Assembly: GCF_031180885.1 (NCBI RefSeq)
Contig: NZ_JAPSLK010000048.1
Coordinates: 1-61,027 of the forward strand
Origin: Saccharothrix sp.
GTDB lineage: Bacteria; Actinomycetota; Actinomycetes; Mycobacteriales; Pseudonocardiaceae
DNA length: 61,027 nt
Direction: 5' to 3'
Shown here: positions 15,237 to 23,709 of the stretch, piece after piece
Layout: each line of letters opens with the position of its first letter
How positions within the stretch are numbered: position 1 is the stretch's first letter
Position numbers and translations under genes: made by a program
The notes under the pieces: model-generated
Seen by the model: the letters and a program-made list of their open reading frames with translations, nothing else
Database searches by the model: none
What the model was told of the DNA's origin: nothing

Positions 15237-17275
15237 AAACACTCGCCCTCGCAGCTTCCGCGCTCCTGGCGCTGACCTTGCCCGTGCCCGCCTCCGCCGC
15301 GACCTACGACGTCCTGGTGTTCAGCAAGACGGCCGGGTTCCGGCACGACTCCATCCCCGCCGGCGTCCAGGCGATCAAGGACCTGGGCGCGGCCAACGGG
15401 TTCACCGTCACCGCGACCGAGGACGCCGCGGTGTTCACCAACGGGACGCTGGGCCAGTACGAGGCCGTGGTGTTCCTCAACACGACCGGGGACGTGCTCA
15501 ACGCCTCCCAACAGACCGGTTTCGAGAACCACGTCAAGGCAGGCAAGGGTTTCGTCGGCGTGCACGCGGCGGCGGACACCGAGTACGAGTGGCCGTTCTA
15601 CGGGGAGCTGGTCGGCGCGTACTTCCACTCGCACCCGGCGATCCAGCAGGCCCCGGTGAAGGTGGAGAGCCGCGCCACCGCCGCCACCGCCCACCTGCCG
15701 GCGACCTGGACGCGCACCGACGAGTGGTACAACTACCGCACCAACCCCAGGTCGAGCGCGCGCGTGCTGGCCACGCTCGACGAAAGCGGTTACACGGGCG
15801 GCAACATGGGCGCCGACCACCCGCACGTCTGGTGCAAGACCCACCAGGGCGGGCGCAGTTTCTACGTGGGCGGCGGGCACACGGCGTCGTCGTACTCGGA
15901 GGCCGGGTTCCGGGGCTTGCTGCTGGGCGGAATCCGTTACGCCGCAGGGCAGACGCGGATGGACTGCCGTCCGGAGAGCGGGTACGGCCGGCTGTTCGCG
16001 GGCTCGGTCGACGGGTGGTCGCAGGCCGGTCCGGGCGGGTTCACCAACTCGGACGCGACGCTGACCAGCTTCGGCGGGATGGGGCTGTTCTGGTACGGCG
16101 GCAGGCAGTTCACGTCGTACTCGCTGAAGCTGGACTGGCGGATGGCCGGCGACGACAACTCGGGCGTGTTCATCGGCTTCCCGCCGTCGAGCGACCCGTG
16201 GTCGGCGGTGGACAACGGCTACGAGATCCAGATCGACGCCACCGACGCCCCGGACCGCACCACGGGCGCGGTGTACGGGTTCAAGTCACCCGATGTGGCG
16301 GCTCGGGACGCGGCCCTGAACCCGCCGGGGGAGTGGAACGCCTTCGAGTTGCTGGTGGAGGGCGAACGGCTCCGCGTGTACCTGAACGGGGTGCTGGTCA
16401 ACGACTTCACCAACACCGACGCGAAACGCTCACTGGCCGGTCACATCGGCCTGCAGAACCACGGTGACGGCGACGAGGTGTCGTTCCGGGACGTGCGGGT
16501 GCGGGAGTTGGACCGGACGGTGCAGGCCGAGTCGTTCGCGGCGGCGAGCGGCGTGCAGCCGTTCACCAAGGCCGGCGCGCACAACGGCCAGACGCTGGGC
16601 TTCATCGACCCCGGTGACTGGGCCGCTTACGACGACGTCGACCTGACCGGGGCGACCACGTTCCAGGCCCGTGTGGTGTCCGGTGGGCCTGGCGGGACGA
16701 TCGAGGTGCGCACCGGCTCGACGACCGGGCCGGTGTTGGGTCGGGTGGCCGTGCCCAACACCGGGAGTTGGACGACCTTCGCGGACGTTCGCACCGCGTT
16801 GACCGGTGTGCCTTCCGGACGGCAACGGGTGTACCTCACCTTCACCGGGACGGGCACGGGCCTGTTCGACGTGGACGACTTCTCGGTGGTGCCGGGGACG
16901 GTGTCGGGGCCGATCGTGGGCGCCGGCGGCAAGTGCGTTGACGTCGCGGGCGGGGCCAGTGCGGACGGCACCAAGGTGCAGTTGTGGACGTGCAACGGCT
17001 CGCCGGCGCAGACGTGGACCCGGTCCGGCCAGACGTGGCAGGCGTTGGGCAAGTGCCTGGACGTGGCCGGAGCCGGGACGGCGGACGGGACGAAAGTGCA
17101 ACTGTGGTCCTGCAACGCGACGGGAGCGCAGAACTGGACGGCCGGCGCGAACGGGTCGTTGGTCAACCCGAACTCGGGGAAGTGCCTGGACGCGGCCAGT
17201 GGCAGCACCGCGGACGGGACGCAGCTGATCATCTGGACCTGCCACGGCGGCACCAACCAGCGGTGGACCACCTAG
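15233..17275 (+). CDS. Secreted ThuA-like / DUF1080 protein with CBM6 and ricin-type modules
   Basis: 680 aa, coupled by a GTGA overlap to the sugar dehydrogenase. Signal peptide 1-23, then a ThuA-like glutamine-amidotransferase-fold domain (FSKTAGFRHDSIPAGVQAI, GFVGVHAAADTEYEWPFYGE). A DUF1080/3-keto-disaccharide hydrolase concanavalin-like domain spans about 249-425 (WRMAGDDNSGVFIGFP, GHIGLQNHGDGDEVSFRDVR). A CBM6 (425-555) and a ricin trefoil (562-680) complete it. The tail is nearly identical to that of its neighbour, indicating duplication. ThuA and DUF1080 families are linked to 3-keto-glycoside metabolism, so the pair may oxidise and then cleave disaccharides outside the cell (inference). 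It ends 15 bp before the convergent PPOX gene. Confidence 0.9.
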   Translation: MKTLALAASALLALTLPVPASAATYDVLVFSKTAGFRHDSIPAGVQAIKDLGAANGFTVTATEDAAVFTNGTLGQYEAVVFLNTTGDVLNASQQTGFENHVKAGKGFVGVHAAADTEYEWPFYGELVGAYFHSHPAIQQAPVKVESRATAATAHLPATWTRTDEWYNYRTNPRSSARVLATLDESGYTGGNMGADHPHVWCKTHQGGRSFYVGGGHTASSYSEAGFRGLLLGGIRYAAGQTRMDCRPESGYGRLFAGSVDGWSQAGPGGFTNSDATLTSFGGMGLFWYGGRQFTSYSLKLDWRMAGDDNSGVFIGFPPSSDPWSAVDNGYEIQIDATDAPDRTTGAVYGFKSPDVAARDAALNPPGEWNAFELLVEGERLRVYLNGVLVNDFTNTDAKRSLAGHIGLQNHGDGDEVSFRDVRVRELDRTVQAESFAAASGVQPFTKAGAHNGQTLGFIDPGDWAAYDDVDLTGATTFQARVVSGGPGGTIEVRTGSTTGPVLGRVAVPNTGSWTTFADVRTALTGVPSGRQRVYLTFTGTGTGLFDVDDFSVVPGTVSGPIVGAGGKCVDVAGGASADGTKVQLWTCNGSPAQTWTRSGQTWQALGKCLDVAGAGTADGTKVQLWSCNATGAQNWTAGANGSLVNPNSGKCLDAASGSTADGTQLIIWTCHGGTNQRWTT

Positions 17276-17290
17276 TGCTGCCGTGGCGGG

Positions 17291-17737
17291 TCAGACCAGC
17301 CACCGACCGTCGACCATCAGGTCGCGACCGGCCATCTCGTTGACCTCGCGCCAGGCTTGGACGAGGTGCGGCCGGACCCGGAAGTAGGGGAAGTCGCGCT
17401 GCTCGCGGGGGTCGAAGCCGGTCTTCGCGGCGAACGCGTCGGCGACCTCGGTGTCCACCTCGACCACTTCGGCGGTGCCTTCGACCAGCACCACGTCCCG
17501 GGTGGGACCGATGGTGAGGCGGACCCGCCCGACGGCCCGGAGGTTCCGGGCCGTCGGGTTGCCGGCTGCCGTGGAGAGCAGCAGGGTCTCGCCGTCCCAC
17601 AGGTACGACAGCGGGACCAGGTGCGGGGTGCCGGCCGGGTCGGCGGTGGCGACCCACGCGTCCACGTCGTTCTCCAGCCGGTGGAGCGTGTCCGCGCGGC
17701 GTTGCCGCGGGGACCTGGGCGGAGCGACGGCGGTCAT
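17291..17737 (-). CDS. F420/FMN-binding PPOX-class split-barrel protein
   Basis: 148 aa pyridoxamine-5'-phosphate-oxidase-like split barrel (DAWVATADPAGTPHLVPLSY, LLLSTAAGNPTARNLRAVGR, VVLVEGTAEVVEVD, YFRVRPHLVQAWREVNE). The family reduces small molecules or stores flavin/F420; substrate unknown. Its ATG (17735-17737) overlaps the stop of the DUF1801 gene by 4 bp, so the two are coupled. Confidence 0.88.
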   Translation of the reverse strand: MTAVAPPRSPRQRRADTLHRLENDVDAWVATADPAGTPHLVPLSYLWDGETLLLSTAAGNPTARNLRAVGRVRLTIGPTRDVVLVEGTAEVVEVDTEVADAFAAKTGFDPREQRDFPYFRVRPHLVQAWREVNEMAGRDLMVDGRWLV

Positions 17738-18165
17738 GCCACGGCTCGGGTGAGCAGGGCGGCGATGCGGGACTCGTCGGCGCGGGTCAGCTTGGTCAGG
17801 GCGAAGGACGCGGGCCACATCGAGCCGTCGTCCAGGGTGGCGGCGTCGGTGAAGCCGAGGGTGGCGTAGCGGGACTTGAACTTGCCGGCGTTCTGGAAGA
17901 AGCAGACGACCTTGCCGTCCCGGGCGTAGGCGGGCATCCCGTAGTACAGCTTCGGGGTCAGGGCGGGGGCGTTGGCCTTGACCAGGGCGTGGACGCGTTC
18001 GGCCAGCACCCGGTCCGCCTCGGGCATCGCGGCGATCTTGGCCAGCACGTCGGCCTCGGCGTCGGCGGCGGTGGCGCGGGAGCCGCGGCGGGCGGTCTTC
18101 TTCATGTCGCGGGCGTGCTCCTGCATCGCGGCGCGCTCTTCGGCGGTGAAGGTGGTGTTCGACAT
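17734..18165 (-). CDS. DUF1801 / YdhG-like protein
   Basis: 143 aa. The C-terminal two thirds match DUF1801 (ALVKANAPALTPKLYYGMPAYARDGKVVCFFQ, FKSRYATLGF). An Ala/Arg-rich N-terminal extension contains KKTARRGSRATAADAE. YdhG/YyaL-type members were proposed as iron chaperones, but the role is weakly established. First gene of a coupled pair with the PPOX gene; the VOC gene lies 31 bp upstream on the same strand, so all three could be one operon. Confidence 0.85.
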   Translation of the reverse strand: MSNTTFTAEERAAMQEHARDMKKTARRGSRATAADAEADVLAKIAAMPEADRVLAERVHALVKANAPALTPKLYYGMPAYARDGKVVCFFQNAGKFKSRYATLGFTDAATLDDGSMWPASFALTKLTRADESRIAALLTRAVA

Positions 18166-18196
18166 GGCGGTTTCTCCTGTGTGAAGTAGAAGGGGG

Positions 18197-18535
18197 TCAG
18201 CGGTCCTGGAGGATGCCGAGCACGTTGCCGTCGGGGTCGGTGAACGTGGCGACCAGGCGACCGCCGCCGACGTCGCTCACCGGGTCCTTCACGGTCGCCC
18301 CGGCGGCGGTGACCTCGGCGAGCTTCGCCTCGATGTCGGCGACGTGCCAGTAGGCCACCGGCGAGGTCATGCCCTGCGGGCCGCCGCCCGGGACCAGCCC
18401 GATGTGCTGGCCGTCCACGTCGAACCCGACGTAGTAGGCCTCGTCGACCTGCGGCGCGGCGCCCAGCAGGGCGGTGTAGACGGCCTTGGCGGCGGCCAGG
18501 TCGGAGACGGGGTGCAGGACGGTGCGGACGCTCAC
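18197..18535 (-). CDS. VOC-family (glyoxalase/bleomycin-resistance fold) protein
   Basis: 112 aa single VOC domain: SVRTVLHPVSDLAAAKAVYT, then YVGFDVDGQHIGLVPGG, YWHVADIEAKLAEVTAAGA, and FTDPDGNVLGILQDR. These are metal-dependent lyase/dioxygenase-fold proteins, often of unknown substrate. The GTG at 18533-18535 is preferred because GAGGAG stands 5 nt upstream; an upstream in-frame GTG at 18541 abuts the Shine-Dalgarno sequence. Divergent from the LuxR/NB-ARC regulator, with 118 bp between. Confidence 0.87.
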   Translation of the reverse strand: MSVRTVLHPVSDLAAAKAVYTALLGAAPQVDEAYYVGFDVDGQHIGLVPGGGPQGMTSPVAYWHVADIEAKLAEVTAAGATVKDPVSDVGGGRLVATFTDPDGNVLGILQDR

Positions 18536-18613
18536 GATCACTCCTCGTAGGTGGTGTCTGTCTGGCCGGTGATGGCCACACGAGAACCTTCTCCCGGATC
18601 GCCGCCGCGGACA

Positions 18614-18669
18614 TCCGTGGTGACCACGGAGACCACCACGGAGATGGGGCAGGATGTCCTCCGTGGTGG
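18614..18669 (+). promoter_or_regulatory. Competing inverted repeats around the start of the LuxR/NB-ARC gene
   Basis: TCCGTGG (18614-18620) pairs with CCACGGA (18624-18630). Separately, CCACCACGGAG (18633-18643) is a perfect reverse complement of CTCCGTGGTGG (18659-18669). The 15-nt loop of the second dyad contains the GGGGCAGG ribosome-binding region and the ATG. The left repeat can also pair with the middle one, so two exclusive RNA folds are possible. The dyads may equally be protein operators. Confidence 0.5.
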
Positions 18670-21461
18670 CTCAAGCAGGGATTTCGACCCGGGAGGCGGA
18701 GGTGCTGGCCCTGCTCGGGGAGCACCTGAGCAACGCGGAGATCGGCGCGCGCCTGTTCATCTCGGTCCGCACGGTGGAGACCCACGTGTCCTCCCTGTTG
18801 CGCAAGCTCGGCGCGCCGGACCGGCGCGGGCTGGCCCGGGTGGCCGTCGAGTGGGGCCGGGTCGCGCGGGGCGGTCGGGTCGCGCCGGCGTTGCCGTCGC
18901 CGGTGACCTCGTTCGTCGGCCGGGCGCGGGAGCGTGCGTTGCTGGCCGAGGCGGTCATCTCGCAGCGGCAGGTCAGCGCGGTCGGTCCGGGCGGGGTGGG
19001 CAAGACGCGGCTCGCGCTGGCGGTCGCTGCGGACACGGCCGGGGAGTTCGCGGACGGGGTGTGGTTCGCCGATCTGGTCCCGGTGACCGACCCGAGGATG
19101 GTCGGGGCGGCGGTCGCGGCGGCGGTCGGCGTCGGCGAGCAGCCGGGGCGCAGCCTGGACGACTCGGTGATCGCCACCCTGGCCGACCGGCGGGCGCTGC
19201 TCGTGCTGGACAACTGCGAGCACGTGCGTGACGGGGTGGCCCCGTTCCTGGAGCGGATGCTCGGGTCGTGCCCGAAGGTGACCGTGCTGGCGACCAGCCG
19301 TGCGCGGCTGATGGTGCCGTTCGAACGGGTCCAGCCGATCCCACCGCTGTCGCTGAGCGGTGACGACGAGTCCGACGCGGTCGCGCTGTTCCTGGAGCGC
19401 GCGGCGGCGGTGGGGTGGCCGGTGCCGCCGGAGCAGCGCGGCCGTGCGGCGGAGATCTGTCGGGGCTTGGACGGGGTGGCCCTGGCCATCGAACTGGCCG
19501 CTGCCCGGTTGCCCACGCTGGGTCTGGACGGGCTGACTGACACGTTGTCCGACCAGTTGCGGCTGCTCAGCGGTGGTGCGCGGGCTGATGACCGGCACCA
19601 GTCGGTGCGGGCGATGCTGGAGTGGAGCCACGCCCTGCTGGACCCTGACGACCGGACGTTGCTGCGGCGGATCTCGGTGTTCGTGGCGCCGTTCACGGCG
19701 GGTGCGGCCGGGCTGGTGGCCGGGTTCGCGCCGCTGGAGGTTGCGGCGGTGACCGATGGGCTGGCTCGGCTGACCGAGCACAGCTTGCTGTCCGTGGTCC
19801 CGTCGGCGAGCGGGACGAGGTATCGCACGCTGGAGACGATTCGCCAGTTCGGCGCGGAGCAGTTGGCGGTGACGGGCGAAGTCGACGAGGTCCGGTCGCG
19901 GCACTTGGCGTGGTGCTCGACGACCGCGGCCGACCTGGCAGCCGACACCACCGCGGACAGTTCGGCGGGCTCTGCGGCGGGTGTCGGGGCGTGGCGGGCG
20001 CGGTTCGATGCTGTGGCTGACGACCTGCGTGCTGCGCTGGGTTGGGCCGCCGGCGAACCCGCGCATCGTGCTGAGGCACACGAGCTGGCGTTGTCGCTGG
20101 CCGCCTCGGCGTTCCGCCGGACCCTGCTCGGTGAGGCCCAGCAGCGCTACGAGCAGGCGGCGGGATTGGCCGACGACCCGGCCCCGGCACTGCGTCAAGC
20201 GGCCTCCGTGGCCGGGTGCCGGGTGCGGGGCGAGGACATGTACCGGTTGCTGCGCGCCGCCGCGACCGCCGCCCGAAGCTCCGGCGACACCGCCGGCGCG
20301 GCCCACGACCTGGCCACCGCCGCCGTCACCACCTACCGGTTCGCCCGCGCGTTCACCCACCCGCCGCAGGACGAGGCGCCCGTGCTGCTCGCCGAGGCCC
20401 GTGAACTGGCCGGTTCCGACCCCGCCGCATCAGCCGCCATCGCCCTCGCGGAGTGCGGTGTCCTGGGCGCGGGATCGGCCCTGCCGGAGGCGATGACCCG
20501 AGCCGAACGTGCGGTAGAACTCGCCCGCGAGACCGGAGACCCCTTGGCCGAGAGTGCCGCGCTGGACGCGCTCACGGCAACGCTGTGCTGGGCCGGCGAC
20601 ACCGTCACCACCGCCGCCACGACTCGTCGGCGCGTCGAACTCCTCGCCACCGTCCCGACCACCCCCGCCGGCGCCCTGGAACGGGTCAACGCGCTGGCCG
20701 AGGCCGCCGAGACCTGCGTGGGCGTGGGCGACCTGGCCGGGGCGCGGCGCTGGGGCCGGCAACTCCGCGACCTGCCGCTGCTGGCCGAACGGGGTGACTT
20801 CGCCACCTCCCGCCTGCTGGTGGCCGACGCCCTGGTGGGTGACGCCGAGGCCGTGCTCGACGGCAGCACCCGCTTCCTCGACGCGTGGGAACGCGCCGGA
20901 CGTCCGCACGCGCCGGACCTGGCCACGGCGGCGGCCGCGGTGGCGATGGTCCACGGACTGCGCGGGGACGACGAGTCGCGGGCGAGGTGGCAGGCCGTCG
21001 GCGCGGAACTCGGGGTCAGCGCGCAGGACAGCGCCGGCTACCGGGCGGTGTTCGACACCGTCGTGCTGCTGCACCAAGGCCGCGCGGCCGAGGCGGCGGA
21101 GCGGACGGCGGCCGACCCGGGCGAGTTCGACGAGCAGGTCTTGTGGGTGTGGCGCGACTGGTACCTGGCCTTGCGTGCCGAAGCGGCGGCACTGACCGGT
21201 GGCGGCGATGCTCGCGCCCTGGTCGCTGCCGCGCGCCCGATCGTGGCCGGGAACCCGGTCGCCACGGCCTTCCTGGACCGCGCGGAGGCCCTGATGGACG
21301 GCGACGAACCCCGGCTGCTCGCCACCGCCGAGGCCTTCCGCGCCGCCGGTAGCCCTTACCAGGCGGCGCGAACCCTCGTCCTGCTCGGCGGCGACCACAC
21401 GGCGGCGGGCGTCCGGGCCATGACCGCACTGGCCTTCGCGCCGCCCGCGAACGGGCGGTGA
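18654..21461 (+). CDS. LuxR-type HTH / NB-ARC ATPase transcriptional regulator
   Basis: 935 aa. A LuxR DNA-binding HTH is at the N-terminus (ISTREAEVLALLGEHLSNAE, RTVETHVSSLLRKLGAPDR, residues 7-63). An NB-ARC-type ATPase follows, with Walker A VGPGGVGKTRLA near 111 and Walker B RRALLVLDNCEHV, then GLPLAIEL-like LDGVALAIELAAARL. A long helical, TPR-like C-terminal region completes it. Proteins of this build are large ligand- or ATP-responsive activators. The ATG at 18654 lies in the loop of an inverted repeat. The divergent VOC gene is a likely target. The dispersed repeat, copy 2, begins directly after the stop codon. Confidence 0.9.
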   Translation: MSSVVAQAGISTREAEVLALLGEHLSNAEIGARLFISVRTVETHVSSLLRKLGAPDRRGLARVAVEWGRVARGGRVAPALPSPVTSFVGRARERALLAEAVISQRQVSAVGPGGVGKTRLALAVAADTAGEFADGVWFADLVPVTDPRMVGAAVAAAVGVGEQPGRSLDDSVIATLADRRALLVLDNCEHVRDGVAPFLERMLGSCPKVTVLATSRARLMVPFERVQPIPPLSLSGDDESDAVALFLERAAAVGWPVPPEQRGRAAEICRGLDGVALAIELAAARLPTLGLDGLTDTLSDQLRLLSGGARADDRHQSVRAMLEWSHALLDPDDRTLLRRISVFVAPFTAGAAGLVAGFAPLEVAAVTDGLARLTEHSLLSVVPSASGTRYRTLETIRQFGAEQLAVTGEVDEVRSRHLAWCSTTAADLAADTTADSSAGSAAGVGAWRARFDAVADDLRAALGWAAGEPAHRAEAHELALSLAASAFRRTLLGEAQQRYEQAAGLADDPAPALRQAASVAGCRVRGEDMYRLLRAAATAARSSGDTAGAAHDLATAAVTTYRFARAFTHPPQDEAPVLLAEARELAGSDPAASAAIALAECGVLGAGSALPEAMTRAERAVELARETGDPLAESAALDALTATLCWAGDTVTTAATTRRRVELLATVPTTPAGALERVNALAEAAETCVGVGDLAGARRWGRQLRDLPLLAERGDFATSRLLVADALVGDAEAVLDGSTRFLDAWERAGRPHAPDLATAAAAVAMVHGLRGDDESRARWQAVGAELGVSAQDSAGYRAVFDTVVLLHQGRAAEAAERTAADPGEFDEQVLWVWRDWYLALRAEAAALTGGGDARALVAAARPIVAGNPVATAFLDRAEALMDGDEPRLLATAEAFRAAGSPYQAARTLVLLGGDHTAAGVRAMTALAFAPPANGR

Positions 21462-21469
21462 CCGGCGCC

Positions 21470-21617
21470 GCTTTTCGCCGCGCTCCGCGCGGCGGGCCGG
21501 CTATCAGCCACGGCGGGGCTTCGGTTCCCCACCGTATGGCCTGCCCGAAGGGCGACCAAAGCGCGGTTGGCTTTGCCAGGCCATGCGGTGGGGGAACCGA
21601 CGCCCTTCCTCCCCCAT
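21470..21617 (-). repeat. Dispersed palindromic repeat element, copy 2 (short-core form)
   Basis: Inverted copy of 1088-1302, shorter because its core is about 12 bp (GCGCTTTGGTCG as read in the copy 1 direction) instead of the 77-bp hairpin. The flanking arms GGTTCCCCCACCGCATGGCC and GGCCATACGGTGGGGAACC are conserved. It starts 8 bp after the LuxR/NB-ARC stop codon and could serve as a hairpin terminator there. Two copies 20 kb apart imply a genome-wide family. Confidence 0.85.
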
Positions 21618-21685
21618 CGGTGGACTGCCCGCACGGCAAGGCGGACGGGCTGGTCGGCGAGGCGGGCGCCGGTTGGTTCCGCTGG

Positions 21686-21862
21686 TCAGCGGAGGCCGGT
21701 GAGTTTGTCCGGGTTGACCTGGGCGGACGTTCTGGGTGAGGCCGTCGACCAGGTCGAAGGTCAGCGCGCCGATGGGCGTCGACCCGACCGAGCACAGCAT
21801 GCCGGCTCCCCGTTGATCGTCGTCGGCTCCAGCACCACGCCCGCCGACTGCGGCTTCCGGTA
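21686..21862 (-). pseudogene. sigJ: SigJ-type (ECF41) sigma factor relic, C-terminus only
   Basis: Minus-strand fragments in two frames give VLEPTTINGEPA, then MLCSVGSTPIGALTFDLVDG, and finally AQVNPDKLTGLR followed by a stop at 21686. This matches the SnoaL-like C-terminal domain of SigJ/ECF41 sigma factors, which end in VNPDKL plus a few residues. Sigma regions 2 and 4 are absent and two frameshifts interrupt what remains. It is joined directly to the oxidoreductase relic upstream. Confidence 0.65.
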
Positions 21863-22127
21863 CGCGCGGGCCTTGTCGCCCATCATCGCGCCGGGCTCGG
21901 TCCCGCTGATCAGCGTGACGTGCAGGTCATGCCGGGCTTCCGCGACCTCGGTGGCCGCTTCGATCCCGGTGAGGCCCCGCCGCGGATGGTGACCGTGTCG
22001 CCGGAGGTGAGTTCAGTCAGCCGGGTGTGGAAGCGGCGGACACCGGTGCGCTTGGTGCGGCCAGGCGGATGGCGGCGAACATGCGGGTGTAGCCGGCACC
22101 CAGGACGACGACGTGGTGGTTCTGCAT
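21863..22127 (-). pseudogene. NAD(P)/FAD-dependent dehydrogenase relic (NDH-2-like)
   Basis: The ATG at 22125-22127 starts QNHHVVVLGAGY, a Rossmann FAD-binding motif, followed by FAAIRLA. A frameshift leads to the RRFHTRLTELTSGDTVTIRG segment and another to GIEAATEVAEARHDLHVTLI and GAMMGDKARAY, both typical of NADH-dehydrogenase-like flavoproteins. Most of the 380-aa protein is missing. ECF41 sigma factors are usually encoded next to an oxidoreductase, so this and the sigJ relic look like a collapsed ECF41 module. The boundary between the two relics is approximate. Confidence 0.65.
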
Positions 22128-22147
22128 GGCTCGTCACCTCTCGTTGC

Positions 22148-23659
22148 TCACGTCACCGGACCTCGATGACGCCGATGTGACAAGCGGCCGGGCCCGGACG
22201 TGACACCTTCTGATGTGACCCGAGACACAGTCCGTAGGGCGGCCAGTCGGGTGGCGGCGACGGCGAGACCGCCGAGGGTCGTCGTCGCGAGCAACACCAT
22301 GAAGGTCGGGTACAGGTAGGGAACCTGGAGCCACGCGACGTCCCGGCCCCGGTAGAGGAAGCCGACGACGCGGTGGATGGTGAGCAGGAGCAGGAGTGGG
22401 GTTAGGAGGGGGAGTAGGCGGGCGATCGGGTGGGAGCGGGTGGTGGCCCAGCGGCGGGCGCGGGTGATGCCGCGGATCGCTGCGGCGAGGACGAGCAGTG
22501 TGAGGGCGAGGAGTACGGCGTCCACGGCGAACAGGTCGGTGATCGGGGACGGTTGCCGGCCTTCGAGGAGGGCGATGATGCGGGCGCCCAAGGCTTGGGC
22601 GTCGCCGTGGAGCATGCCCGTGTTCGCCATGACCGCGATTCCGTAGCGGGACGCGGGCAGGAGGGCTTGGTAGGCGGTGGAGGTGAACAGGTCGCCGCCG
22701 TGGTCGAGGAGGGGTGCGCCGTTCGGGGTGGTTCCGGTGAACCAGCCGAGGGCGTAGTCCTTGGACGCGGGCGACGGGGTGTGGGTGGTGGCGATGGTTT
22801 CGGGGGTGGCGATCGTCCCTTGTGGACCCTTGCCCTGGTTGTTCTGGGCGATGAGCCACGCCGCCATGTCGTGGGCGGAGCTGAGGACGCCGCCGGAGCC
22901 GTTGCCGAAGGCCGGTGGTTCGGGTAGGGCGAGGGGGATGCCGAGGACCTTCAGGTGGCCTCGGCCGGTCGGCGGGAGGTCGCGCTCGGTGTCGGCGGTG
23001 CGGCTGTCGGCCATGCCGAGCGGGCGAAAGACGTTGGCCTGCAAGTACTCCTGGAACGAGCGGCCGTCGACGACCTCGACCAGGCGGGCGGCGACCTGGA
23101 AGTTCGGGTTGTGGTACTCCCACTTCGTGCCGGGGTCGGCCGCGAGGGTGGCGTCCCGCATGGACTCGACCGCCTCCCGCAGCGTGTGCACGGTCGGGCC
23201 GCTGAACGAGCGGAACGTGGTGTCCGACATGCCCGAGGTCTGGTCGAGCAGGCTGCGCACGGTGATCCGGTCGGCGCGCGGGTCGGCCATGGCGAACTCG
23301 GGCAGGTGCGTCCGGACCGGGTCGTCGAGGCGGATCTTCCCGCGCTCCACCAGTTGCATGACGGCCAGCGCGGTGAACGACTTGCTCACCGACGCGACCG
23401 GCATGACGGTGTGCTCGGAAATGGCTTCACCGCCGGGGGTGTGGCCATAGCCGGCCGCGTGCACGACCTGGTCGCCACGGGTGACGGCCACCGCCGCGCC
23501 GGGCAGGTCGGCTTCCTCCTGGTACTGCCTGACGACCGCGTCGATGGCGGTGTCTACCGGGGTGGTGGGGGCGGTGAGGGTGGCGGTCGACACGGCTAGT
23601 GCGGTGATGATCGTCGAGAACACGTGTCGATTTTTGGGCGGGATGGCCGGGTTCGGCAT
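22148..23659 (-). CDS. Secreted/membrane serine hydrolase of the beta-lactamase family
   Basis: 503 aa. An N-terminal hydrophobic segment (VFSTIITALAVSTATL) is followed by a class C beta-lactamase-like hydrolase with the SxxK motif SVSK (Ser90, Lys93), YHNPNF as the second motif region, and LLDHGGDLF as the HGG-type third motif. The C-terminal 140 residues contain about four membrane helices (VDAVLLALTLLVLAAAIRGI, LLPLLTPLLLLLTI). The domain probably sits outside the membrane and hydrolyses a peptide or ester. The start is uncertain: the ATG at 23659 has no clear Shine-Dalgarno sequence. The gene is intact, with relics on both sides. Confidence 0.85.
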   Translation of the reverse strand: MPNPAIPPKNRHVFSTIITALAVSTATLTAPTTPVDTAIDAVVRQYQEEADLPGAAVAVTRGDQVVHAAGYGHTPGGEAISEHTVMPVASVSKSFTALAVMQLVERGKIRLDDPVRTHLPEFAMADPRADRITVRSLLDQTSGMSDTTFRSFSGPTVHTLREAVESMRDATLAADPGTKWEYHNPNFQVAARLVEVVDGRSFQEYLQANVFRPLGMADSRTADTERDLPPTGRGHLKVLGIPLALPEPPAFGNGSGGVLSSAHDMAAWLIAQNNQGKGPQGTIATPETIATTHTPSPASKDYALGWFTGTTPNGAPLLDHGGDLFTSTAYQALLPASRYGIAVMANTGMLHGDAQALGARIIALLEGRQPSPITDLFAVDAVLLALTLLVLAAAIRGITRARRWATTRSHPIARLLPLLTPLLLLLTIHRVVGFLYRGRDVAWLQVPYLYPTFMVLLATTTLGGLAVAATRLAALRTVSRVTSEGVTSGPGRLSHRRHRGPVT

Positions 23660-23709
23660 CAGACTGTGGTCTGAGGTTCGGTCGCGATGTTCCGCATACG
23701 GTGTCGGGC

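Noticed and set aside
12486..15242. 918-codon antisense frame over the sugar dehydrogenase
   Set aside because: Val/Arg/Gly/Asp-biased mirror of a clearly coding strand.
18102..20360. 752-codon antisense frame over the LuxR/NB-ARC gene
   Set aside because: Low-complexity shadow; the plus-strand protein has all expected motifs.
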